Part shown: piece by piece, positions 1 to 7,113 of the stretch | How positions within the stretch are numbered: position 1 is the first letter of the stretch | How the letters are laid out: every line of letters starts with the position of its first letter | From: Eudoraea chungangensis | GTDB taxonomy: Bacteria; Bacteroidota; Bacteroidia; Flavobacteriales; Flavobacteriaceae | Direction of reading: 5' to 3' | DNA length: 64,000 nt | Assembly: GCF_029360665.1 (NCBI RefSeq) | Contig: NZ_JARDUB010000002.1 | Span: 124,001 to 188,000, forward strand | The notes under the pieces: generated by a model | Databases searched by the model: none | What the model was told of the DNA's origin: nothing | Seen by the model: the letters and a program-made list of their open reading frames with translations, nothing else | Made by a program: the position numbers and the translations under genes

Positions 1-1210
1 CCTCTTGGTATTTTTCAACAATCTTTTTATCTATTCTGGGGACGTAATAGAAGCCGTCGGTATAGGCCAACGAAGACATTTTAGCAAGATTGTGATAACC
101 ATTTTTGTTTTTTGCCAAAAACACCATCTGATAACCGTAGTCTTTTAGGTTTTTGTTCAGGTGGTCTTCACAAACAAAAAACTCGCATCCTATAATGGGT
201 TTTATTTCTTTTAGATTAGAGCTGTTTTCTTCCTCTTGGATTTGTGATTCTCTTACTAGTTTATTATGCGCTTTTACTTCTTTAACAAAGTGGAAAGCCC
301 CCATCATATTGGCATGATCCGTAATGGCCACTGCCGACATATTTTCTGAAGTGGCACTTTTAACCAGATCTTTTACCTTAATAGTGGACTGAAGTACAGA
401 AAATTGAGAGTGGTTATGCAAATGAACGAACGACACATCCTCCAAAGACTGAATATTTTTATTCAGGTCGTCTTCAGAAATATTTTTATCCTTTGCAGCT
501 TCTAAATTTTTTGTAATTTTTTCAGAGGCCTTTTTAAGATTGATGTGCTTTAGACCAACAGGTGCAATCTCTTTTGGGTTTGCCTCCGAGAAATCTCTAA
601 AGTAATCAGGAGTAACCTTTAACTCCTCCTGTGAATAGTTACCTTTTCTAAGAAGTTCAAAGAAACACCGTGCGGTAGCTTCTACGTCTGCCGTGGCATT
701 GTGTGCTTCTTTAAAAGGTAGTCTGAATAAGTATTGATGTAGTTCTGTTAGGGTTGGGAGTTTAAATTTGCCGCCCCTGCCTCCGGGGATCTGACATAGG
801 CTAGCTGTTTTTTCTGTACAGGTATCTAAAACCGGAAAACCGTCAAAAGGATTGGAGTCCTCATGCCTGAAGAATTCAGCCCCCATAATATTAACATCGA
901 AACCTATGTTTTGACCAACAATAAATTTGGCTTTTGATAATGCAGCTTTAAAAAGGGTAAGTACTTCCGCAATTGCCACCCCGTCTTTCTCTGCTAATGC
1001 CGTGGAGATACCATGAATTTGTTCCGCGTCATATGGAATATTGAAACCTTCTGGTTTTACCAGATAGTCCTCGTGTACTACTAAATTCCCCATAGAATCG
1101 TGTAGCTGCCATGCTATTTGGATGCAGCGTGGCCAGTTATCTGTATCACTAATTGGGGCGTTCCATCTTTTGGGAAGTCCGGTGGTCTCGGTGTCAAAAA
1201 TCAGATACAT
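1..1210 (-). CDS. dnaE: DNA polymerase III alpha subunit, N-terminal part, with fused 3'-5' exonuclease domain (partial)
   Basis: Replicative DNA polymerase catalytic subunit, cut by the left window edge; about the first 403 residues are present. Translation of the minus strand starts MYLIFDTETTGLPKRW, which carries the DEDD exonuclease motif I (FDTETTG). Later exonuclease motifs follow (GQNIGFDVNIMGAEF and an HNATADVEAT segment). From about residue 255 a PHP domain begins with FVHLHNHSQFSVLQS, and the AITDHANMMGAFHF segment follows. An epsilon-like exonuclease fused ahead of PHP and the polymerase is the known arrangement for alpha subunits of many Bacteroidota. The start is the first ATG of the open frame. 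A weak -7-like element (TATTTTTA, minus strand, 1241-1248) lies upstream. Confidence 0.93.
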   Translation of the reverse strand, partial: MYLIFDTETTGLPKRWNAPISDTDNWPRCIQIAWQLHDSMGNLVVHEDYLVKPEGFNIPYDAEQIHGISTALAEKDGVAIAEVLTLFKAALSKAKFIVGQNIGFDVNIMGAEFFRHEDSNPFDGFPVLDTCTEKTASLCQIPGGRGGKFKLPTLTELHQYLFRLPFKEAHNATADVEATARCFFELLRKGNYSQEELKVTPDYFRDFSEANPKEIAPVGLKHINLKKASEKITKNLEAAKDKNISEDDLNKNIQSLEDVSFVHLHNHSQFSVLQSTIKVKDLVKSATSENMSAVAITDHANMMGAFHFVKEVKAHNKLVRESQIQEEENSSNLKEIKPIIGCEFFVCEDHLNKNLKDYGYQMVFLAKNKNGYHNLAKMSSLAYTDGFYYVPRIDKKIVEKYQE

Positions 1211-1363
1211 AAATGTGAGGGTAGGGTATTAAGCAAGGCATAAAAATAGGGAAATACATCGCAAACTCCAGAAGCTTTTATTAGGAGTTATTAACTTAAG
1301 ACTGCATCATCCATAGGGGACTCATTTTTAATTCACTATATTTCTTTTTTTAAACATTTCTCT

Positions 1364-2782
1364 ATGACAACTCATACAAACACCTGGTTTTATTATCTCC
1401 TGTTTATTCTTTTTTCATTGGTAAATATTCCGATAGAAGCACAGGATGCGCAAGGTGAAAAACCAAATTTCATTATAATTTTTGCAGATGACCTGGGCTA
1501 TGGGGATCTTAGTAGTTATGGGCATCCTAGTATTAAGACACCTTATCTGGATAGAATGGCTGAGGAGGGTCAGAAATGGACTAATTTTTATGTTGCTGCC
1601 AGTGTTTGTACACCAAGCAGAGCTGCAATCCTCACAGGGAGATTACCCGTACGAAGTGGTATGGCCAGCAGTAAGCGACGCGTGCTGTTTCCCGACTCAA
1701 AAGGAGGTTTGCCTGCGAGTGAAATTACTCTAGCGGAACACCTAAAATCGGCGGGCTATAATACGGCGTGTATTGGAAAATGGCACTTGGGCCATAAGGA
1801 TGCCTTTTTACCCACCACCCATGGTTTTGATTACTACTTTGGTATACCTTATTCTAATGATATGGACAGGACAAGCCAGTTGCCTTATCGGGAATACCTA
1901 ATGCAAGCAGATGAAAAAATAAAAACTGAAGATTTTAATGTCCCTTTGTATAGAAATACAGAAATAATAGAAAGACCGGTTAACCAAAATACAATAACCA
2001 AAAGATATTCAGAGGAGACAATTAATTATATTAAAGAGCATAAAAAATCTCCTTTCTTTGTTTACTTGGCGCATAACCTTCCACATGTTCCACTGTTTGT
2101 TTCAGAAGAATATAAAGGAAAAAGCGCCCGAGGTTTATACGGGGACATTATAGAGGAAATTGATGCAGGAGTAGGAGATATTATGAATTTCTTGGAGGAG
2201 GAGGGTCTTGCTGAAAATACCATTCTAGTATTCACCTCCGATAACGGTCCTTGGCTTACCTTTAAAGAGAAAGGTGGCAGTGCCGGACTTTTGCGTGCGG
2301 GGAAGGGAACCACTTGGGAAGGAGGGATGCGAGAACCGGCTCTTTTCTGGGGTCCGGGAACTATAAAGCCGGGCTTAAGGCACGATTTAGGATCTAGCAT
2401 GGATCTCTTTGTAACCTTTAGTAAAATGGCCGGATTAGAAGTGCCAACAGATCGTGAAATGGATGGCGTAGATATTAGTGGAACATTGTTAAATGGTAAT
2501 CCTAGCACTAGAAAAAGCATTTTGTATTACAGAGGAACAGAAATTTATGCAGTGCGAATTGGAAAGTATAAAGCGCATTACATTACGCAAGGGGAGTACG
2601 GAGAATTTGGCAAAAGAGAGGAACACGAACCGCCAATTCTTTACAACCTAGATACAGATCCTTCGGAACAATTTGAACTTACTGGAGATTATACCGATGT
2701 TTTGAATGAATTTGATTTAATACTTGAGCAGCACAATGCCAAATTAGTAAAAGGTAAGGACCAATTAGTAGAAAGAGAATAA
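1364..2782 (+). CDS. S1-family sulfatase (arylsulfatase type), exported
   Basis: Sulfate ester hydrolase of the alkaline-phosphatase superfamily; the substrate is probably a sulfated sugar or polysaccharide. The N-terminus is a cleavable signal peptide of about 26 residues ending near EAQDAQ. The metal site IIFADDLGYGD is near residues 38-48. The formylglycine motif is C82-T-P-S-R, followed by AAILTGR. GKWHLGH and a C-terminal TSDNGPW segment are also typical of the family. The length (472 aa) is normal. A possible -7 element (TATATTTC, 7 of 8 matches) lies at 1337-1344. The gene is monocistronic and rpsP follows with its own promoter. Activity needs a formylglycine-generating enzyme, which is not in the window. 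The exact substrate cannot be told from the sequence. Confidence 0.93.
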   Translation: MTTHTNTWFYYLLFILFSLVNIPIEAQDAQGEKPNFIIIFADDLGYGDLSSYGHPSIKTPYLDRMAEEGQKWTNFYVAASVCTPSRAAILTGRLPVRSGMASSKRRVLFPDSKGGLPASEITLAEHLKSAGYNTACIGKWHLGHKDAFLPTTHGFDYYFGIPYSNDMDRTSQLPYREYLMQADEKIKTEDFNVPLYRNTEIIERPVNQNTITKRYSEETINYIKEHKKSPFFVYLAHNLPHVPLFVSEEYKGKSARGLYGDIIEEIDAGVGDIMNFLEEEGLAENTILVFTSDNGPWLTFKEKGGSAGLLRAGKGTTWEGGMREPALFWGPGTIKPGLRHDLGSSMDLFVTFSKMAGLEVPTDREMDGVDISGTLLNGNPSTRKSILYYRGTEIYAVRIGKYKAHYITQGEYGEFGKREEHEPPILYNLDTDPSEQFELTGDYTDVLNEFDLILEQHNAKLVKGKDQLVERE

Positions 2783-2799
2783 AATTTTCTGGCCAAGTA

Positions 2800-2829
2800 T
2801 TGTGAAGATTTAGAAATAGATTATATTTG
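2800..2829 (+). promoter_or_regulatory. Promoter of rpsP-rimM (TTG-N19-TAnnTTTG)
   Basis: TTG at 2800-2802, a 19-nt spacer, then TATATTTG at 2822-2829. This is a full match to the published Bacteroidota/Flavobacterium housekeeping promoter pattern. Transcription would start near 2835, giving a leader of roughly 58 nt before the rpsP ATG at 2893. Confidence 0.75.
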
Positions 2830-2831
2830 CA

Positions 2832-2876
2832 CCCCTTTTAAGGGGAAAAGAATTAATAACATGGGTCGGGCACCCA
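2832..2876 (+). promoter_or_regulatory. Two hairpins in the rpsP 5' leader (possible ribosomal-protein leader)
   Basis: The short leader between promoter and rpsP contains two inverted repeats: CCCCT/AGGGG at about 2832-2845, and TGGGT-CGGGC-ACCCA at 2862-2876, only 16 nt before the ATG. Such compact leader structures are typical of autoregulated ribosomal-protein operons. From memory, a flavobacterial S16 leader has been proposed, but I could not test this against a covariance model. The first repeat may lie at the very start of the transcript and so be partly untranscribed. Confidence 0.45.
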
Positions 2877-2892
2877 ACAAAATTAATGTGAT

Positions 2893-3543
2893 ATGCCAGT
2901 TAGAATAAGATTACAAAGACACGGAAAAAAAGGAAAACCTTTTTATTGGGTAGTAGCGGCAGATGCAAGATCTAAACGCGACGGAAAATTTCTAGAAAAA
3001 TTAGGAACCTACAACCCTAACACTAATCCTGCAACTATAGACTTAAATGTAGATAAATCTGTACAGTGGTTGGTTAACGGAGCACAGCCTTCAGATACAG
3101 CTCGTAGAATTTTATCTTACAAAGGTGTTTTATATAAGCATCATCTTCTTGGTGGGGTAAACAAAGGAGCTTTCACAGAGGATCAGGCCGAAGAAAAATT
3201 CAATGCATGGTTGACTGAAAAGGAAAAAATTGTTTCTAAAAAGTTAGATGGTCTGGATAAGGCAAAAGCCGAGGCGAAGGCAAAAGCACTAGAGGCTGAA
3301 AAAGAAATAAACGAAAAAAGAGCTGCTGCCGCTGTTGCGGTAGAGGAAGAAGAAGCGGTTGTTGAAGAAGCAGAAGTAGCTGTGGAAGAAGTAGCTGAAG
3401 AGGTTAAAGAAGCTGTTGAAGAGGTAAAGGAAGAAGTAGCTGAAGAGGTTAAAGAAGTTGTTGAAGAGGTAAAGGAAGTTGCTAAAGAAGAAAAAGAAGA
3501 TTCTGCCGAAACCGTAGAGGATAAAAAAGAAGATAAAGCTTAA
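2893..3543 (+). CDS. rpsP: 30S ribosomal protein S16 with long acidic C-terminal extension
   Basis: Component of the small ribosomal subunit, needed for 30S assembly. Residues 1-80 are the conserved S16 core ([31 protein letters not shown] and GTYNPNTNP, positions 1-43). The protein is 216 aa, against roughly 80-90 for classical S16. The extra part has a K/A/E-rich helical segment (about residues 105-145) and a tail of E, V and K (about 150-216) that should form an extended or coiled-coil-like acidic helix. Part of the tail is a 45-nt tandem duplication (3388-3432 and 3433-3477). The gene is cotranscribed with rimM 13 nt downstream, the usual pairing of S16 with its assembly factor. Extended S16 proteins are known in Bacteroidota, so this is not by itself unusual. 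Confidence 0.97.
   Translation: MPVRIRLQRHGKKGKPFYWVVAADARSKRDGKFLEKLGTYNPNTNPATIDLNVDKSVQWLVNGAQPSDTARRILSYKGVLYKHHLLGGVNKGAFTEDQAEEKFNAWLTEKEKIVSKKLDGLDKAKAEAKAKALEAEKEINEKRAAAAVAVEEEEAVVEEAEVAVEEVAEEVKEAVEEVKEEVAEEVKEVVEEVKEVAKEEKEDSAETVEDKKEDKA
3388..3477 (+). repeat. 45-nt tandem duplication inside rpsP
   Basis: Positions 3388-3432 and 3433-3477 are direct tandem copies that by eye differ at one base (a C/T change, Ala to Val). Each encodes 15 residues of the form EVAEEVKE(A/V)VEEVKE. The unit is a multiple of three, so the frame is kept, and the tail length may vary between strains. Confidence 0.85.
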
Positions 3544-3556
3544 TTTTTTAGATACT

Positions 3557-4084
3557 GTGCAAAAGGAAGAGTGTTTCTACCTAGGCAAAATAGTTTCTAA
3601 ATATAGTTTTAAAGGGGAAGTCTTAGTTAAACTAGACACGGATGATCCCCAACAATATCAGAATATGGAATCAGTTTTTGTCTCTATTGGAGACAGTCTG
3701 GTTCCTTTTTTTATGGAAAAATGTGTGCTTCATAAATCTAATTTGTTAAGGATACGTTTTGAAGATGTTCGGAATGAGGCGGAAGCGGAAAGATTAATCG
3801 GTTCAAAACTGTATCTCCCTCTTTCATTTTTACCCAAGCTCTCTGGAAAAAAGTTTTATTATCACGAGGTAATAGGTTTTAGTGTTATCGATAACCAACA
3901 TGGTGATATTGGTATAATTACCGGGGTTAACGACAATGTTTCTCAAGCCTTATTTGAAATCAAAAAAGACCAAAACCAGATTCTCATTCCAATAAATGAT
4001 GCGATTATTCAAAAAGTGGATCGCAAACTGCAGACGATTTTTATCACTGCCCCAGAAGGACTTATTGATTTATATCTAAGCTAG
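3557..4084 (+). CDS. rimM: 16S rRNA processing protein RimM
   Basis: Assembly factor for the 30S head that binds S19 and works on the 16S rRNA 3' domain. The 175-residue length is standard. The N-terminal beta-barrel contains LGKIVSKYSFKGEVLVKLDTD (positions about 8-28 of the protein), and the C-terminal PRC-barrel contains FYYHEVIGFSVID and ILIPINDAIIQKVD. The frame opens with GTG at 3557, only 13 nt after the rpsP stop; no better ATG lies nearby. Operon context with rpsP supports the call. In many bacteria trmD and rplS follow, but here an unrelated gene follows with its own possible promoter. Confidence 0.95.
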   Translation: MQKEECFYLGKIVSKYSFKGEVLVKLDTDDPQQYQNMESVFVSIGDSLVPFFMEKCVLHKSNLLRIRFEDVRNEAEAERLIGSKLYLPLSFLPKLSGKKFYYHEVIGFSVIDNQHGDIGIITGVNDNVSQALFEIKKDQNQILIPINDAIIQKVDRKLQTIFITAPEGLIDLYLS

Positions 4085-4137
4085 GACTTTCTTTTTCATT
4101 TTTATATCTTTCATAGAAATCACGGAAAAATATCCTA

Positions 4138-7113
4138 ATGAAAAAAAGTATATTGTTTTTTTTGGCTGTTTTACTGCTTTTTGCTTGTATGCGAAAGGAG
4201 GATAATGATGGCAATTCGTTTCAATTGCACCCAGATTTTAAGATGGATTTGGTTGCTTCCGAACCTTTGGTTTTTGACCCGGTTGAACTACAATTTTCCC
4301 CTTCAGGGGAAGCATTTGTCCTTGAAATGCCAGGTTATCCTCTAAGGGATGCTACTAGTAGAATTGTTCATTTGAAAGACAATAATCAGGACGGAATATT
4401 TGATGAAAGGAAGATGTTTGCAGAGGATCTGGGTGTAGCTTCGTCTTTTATGTTTTATAAAGGCGGATTTCTCGTTGCAGCTCCACCTCATCTTTTATGG
4501 ATAGGCGATGAAGACAATGACGGACTTGCTGAGAAACGAATTGTTTTAATGGACGGTTTTAGCAATGAGAATCTTCAGCATAATTTCAATGGGCTGACCT
4601 ATGGTTTAGATAATTGGATCTACGCTGCCAATGGAGGAAATTCCGGGGCACCATTTTTTACTTCTACCCCCAATGAATTTATGCCCCTTAGAGGAGGGGA
4701 TTTAAGATTTAATCTGGAAGATGAAGTTTTGGAAAGAGTCGGGGAATCTTCTGGAGGGTTTAAAATAACTTTTGATAATTGGGGAAGGTTGTATGAAACT
4801 CATAATTTAGAACATGTATCACAATTGGTTTTTGAAGATCGTTATTTTACAGATATGCCCTCTGCATCCGGTCATGCCTTGGTAAATATATCAGACCATG
4901 AAGAAAACGGACTTTCTCGAATATACCCTATAGGCGAACAAGATTCGCGGGTTAATCATCCCGAACAATCTGGTTACTTTTCAGGGGCGTGTGGAATAAC
5001 GTATTACGGAGGTGGAATATTCCCAGAGGATATGGACAACTCTCTGCTGGTAGCAGATTGTGTACTAAACTTAGTGCACATGGATCAGCTAGACCAAGAA
5101 TTTTCTGTATCAAAAGCTACAAGGAATAGAGAAAAAATAGAGTTTTTAGCTTCTTCAGATCGATCCTTCAGACCCGTTAATATGTCTATAGGACCAGATG
5201 GAGCTTTATATGTTCTGGATATGCATAGAGAAGTAATTGAACATCCCGAGTGGATACCCGATGAAATAGAAATTAACCTGGATTTAAATGCTGGTAAGGA
5301 CAAAGGAAGGATTTATAGGATAAGCCCTAAAACTTATACTTATACTGTTCCTATCAACTTCGAGAAGAGTGAGATGGAAGACTTGGTTAGCGCTCTCGGT
5401 GATGATAACCAATGGATAAGAAGAACCGCCCAACAATTACTGGTTTCTGGAAAGCGCTTAGATGCGAAGTCGATTTTGGAAAAACAATTATCCAATCCTA
5501 GACCTTTGGCAAGACTTCACAGTCTTTGGACTTTAGAAGGCCTAGGGGAATTAGAAGATGAATACTTGCTGATGGCATTGGAAGACGATCACCCGGGGGT
5601 AACGGAGAGCGCTGTACGAATTGCAGAAAAAAGACTGCATAATTCTTCGGCCCTTGTAGATAGCTTAATTCATTTGCTCCCGTCAGCGGATAAAAGAGTA
5701 AGACTTCAGATAACCTTATCCCTGAGTACACTTGAGAATAATGAATATGGGCGGGTTAAGGAGGTAATAGCCAAAGAATATCAAAAAATTCTAGAAGATG
5801 AGATGTTAGACTACTGGAACCTGCAGGCAATTTCCTTTGTTCTTAAACCACAGGCTCTTGAGATTTTAAAAAATGAAATAATAGTTCAGGAAGATGATTT
5901 AGGCAAGCAGCAAAAGGAAATGCTAAATCTCTTAATTAAGGTAGTAGGGAAAGACTATTCTCATCTCGATATAGCGGATATTTTAGACAGGCTTGGTAAT
6001 AGCACTTTAAGTCCAAAAGATAAAGCAATCTTAATTACATCTCTTTCAGACGGATATGCTTATCGTAGTACTTCCACTTTAAACCCCTCTGAAGAATTAC
6101 ACCTACTGCGAAGTCTAAATAGTTTAGAAACAAATAATGATATTGAAATAATAAAGTCTTGTGGTGAATTGCGACTTGCCCTCGGTGTGGAAGCTTCTAA
6201 AAAGGTAAACGAGTATTTGCCTTTAGCCAGAAAAAATATTTTAGAGGAGAAAGGAAGTGTAGAGGAGCAACTGGCTCAATTACAGCTTATAGGCCTAGCC
6301 GATTTTGAGTTTAGATCAGAACTCCTCTACGCGCTCTTAGAAACAAATAGACCTTTGATACTTCAAAGAGAGGCGCTTTCCCAATTGTGGAACTCCAATA
6401 AAGAAGAGGTGGGTCCAAAACTGTTACATTTATGGCCCTCTCTTGGTCCGGAAGCCAGAAGGCATGCTACAGACATCCTTTTATATAAGTCTTTTAATCA
6501 TGACCCCCTACTAACAGCAATGGAAAATGGCGAGGTTAATTTAGGAGAATTTAATCTGGATTTAGAGCGTAGAAGGGTATTATTATTCTCTGAAGATGCG
6601 GCTATAAGGAAGAGGGCAGAAGCACTTTTTTCAGATAGTGGAATAGTGCAAAGAAAGGAGGCTATAGACCAAATGTTGCCTGCATTACAAATGGAGGGCA
6701 CTGCCTCTCGTGGGAAGGCCGTTTTTAGGAACCAATGTGCCAGTTGCCATATTTATGATGATATTGGAAATCAGGTAGGTCCTGTTCTGACAGAAATTAG
6801 TCGTAAAAGTAAGGAGTCTTTATTGCATGAAATACTAGACCCTAATGCCGCGGTAGACACTAAATACCTAAACTACAAGGTAGTAACAAAAGATGGCAAT
6901 ATATACTTTGGTTTAGTTAGTTCCGAAACAGATTCTGATCTCACTTTGGCAATCGCAGGGGGTAAATATGTGAACATACAAAAAATCAACATAGAGAATT
7001 TTTCTACTACTGGTAAGTCCTTAATGCCGGAAGGCCTTGAATTCGCTATGGACAAACAGGAAATGGCAGATTTGCTGGCTTATCTACAAGAAGGAATTCC
7101 TAGTCTGAAGTAG
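4138..7113 (+). CDS. Lipoprotein: propeller dehydrogenase-like domain, HEAT-like repeats and cytochrome c
   Basis: Large cell-envelope protein of the type called putative membrane-bound dehydrogenase, first noted in Planctomycetes and Verrucomicrobia. The lipobox is at LLFAC17. Residues about 35-400 look like a beta-propeller of soluble sugar-dehydrogenase type (repeated asp-rich DNNQDGIFDE and DEDNDGLAE loops, FRPVNMSIGPDGALYVLDMHRE). About 410-800 is helical with HEAT-like repeats. The C-terminus has a c-type haem motif, C867-A-S-C870-H871, in a domain like the Pirellula-type haem-binding domain (GPVLTEIS, EILDPNAAVDTKY). It probably oxidises a sugar or sugar derivative and passes electrons to cytochromes; the substrate is unknown. 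It is convergent with a similar gene and overlaps it by 14 nt. A possible -7 element (TATCTTTC) lies at 4105-4112. Confidence 0.85.
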   Translation: MKKSILFFLAVLLLFACMRKEDNDGNSFQLHPDFKMDLVASEPLVFDPVELQFSPSGEAFVLEMPGYPLRDATSRIVHLKDNNQDGIFDERKMFAEDLGVASSFMFYKGGFLVAAPPHLLWIGDEDNDGLAEKRIVLMDGFSNENLQHNFNGLTYGLDNWIYAANGGNSGAPFFTSTPNEFMPLRGGDLRFNLEDEVLERVGESSGGFKITFDNWGRLYETHNLEHVSQLVFEDRYFTDMPSASGHALVNISDHEENGLSRIYPIGEQDSRVNHPEQSGYFSGACGITYYGGGIFPEDMDNSLLVADCVLNLVHMDQLDQEFSVSKATRNREKIEFLASSDRSFRPVNMSIGPDGALYVLDMHREVIEHPEWIPDEIEINLDLNAGKDKGRIYRISPKTYTYTVPINFEKSEMEDLVSALGDDNQWIRRTAQQLLVSGKRLDAKSILEKQLSNPRPLARLHSLWTLEGLGELEDEYLLMALEDDHPGVTESAVRIAEKRLHNSSALVDSLIHLLPSADKRVRLQITLSLSTLENNEYGRVKEVIAKEYQKILEDEMLDYWNLQAISFVLKPQALEILKNEIIVQEDDLGKQQKEMLNLLIKVVGKDYSHLDIADILDRLGNSTLSPKDKAILITSLSDGYAYRSTSTLNPSEELHLLRSLNSLETNNDIEIIKSCGELRLALGVEASKKVNEYLPLARKNILEEKGSVEEQLAQLQLIGLADFEFRSELLYALLETNRPLILQREALSQLWNSNKEEVGPKLLHLWPSLGPEARRHATDILLYKSFNHDPLLTAMENGEVNLGEFNLDLERRRVLLFSEDAAIRKRAEALFSDSGIVQRKEAIDQMLPALQMEGTASRGKAVFRNQCASCHIYDDIGNQVGPVLTEISRKSKESLLHEILDPNAAVDTKYLNYKVVTKDGNIYFGLVSSETDSDLTLAIAGGKYVNIQKINIENFSTTGKSLMPEGLEFAMDKQEMADLLAYLQEGIPSLK

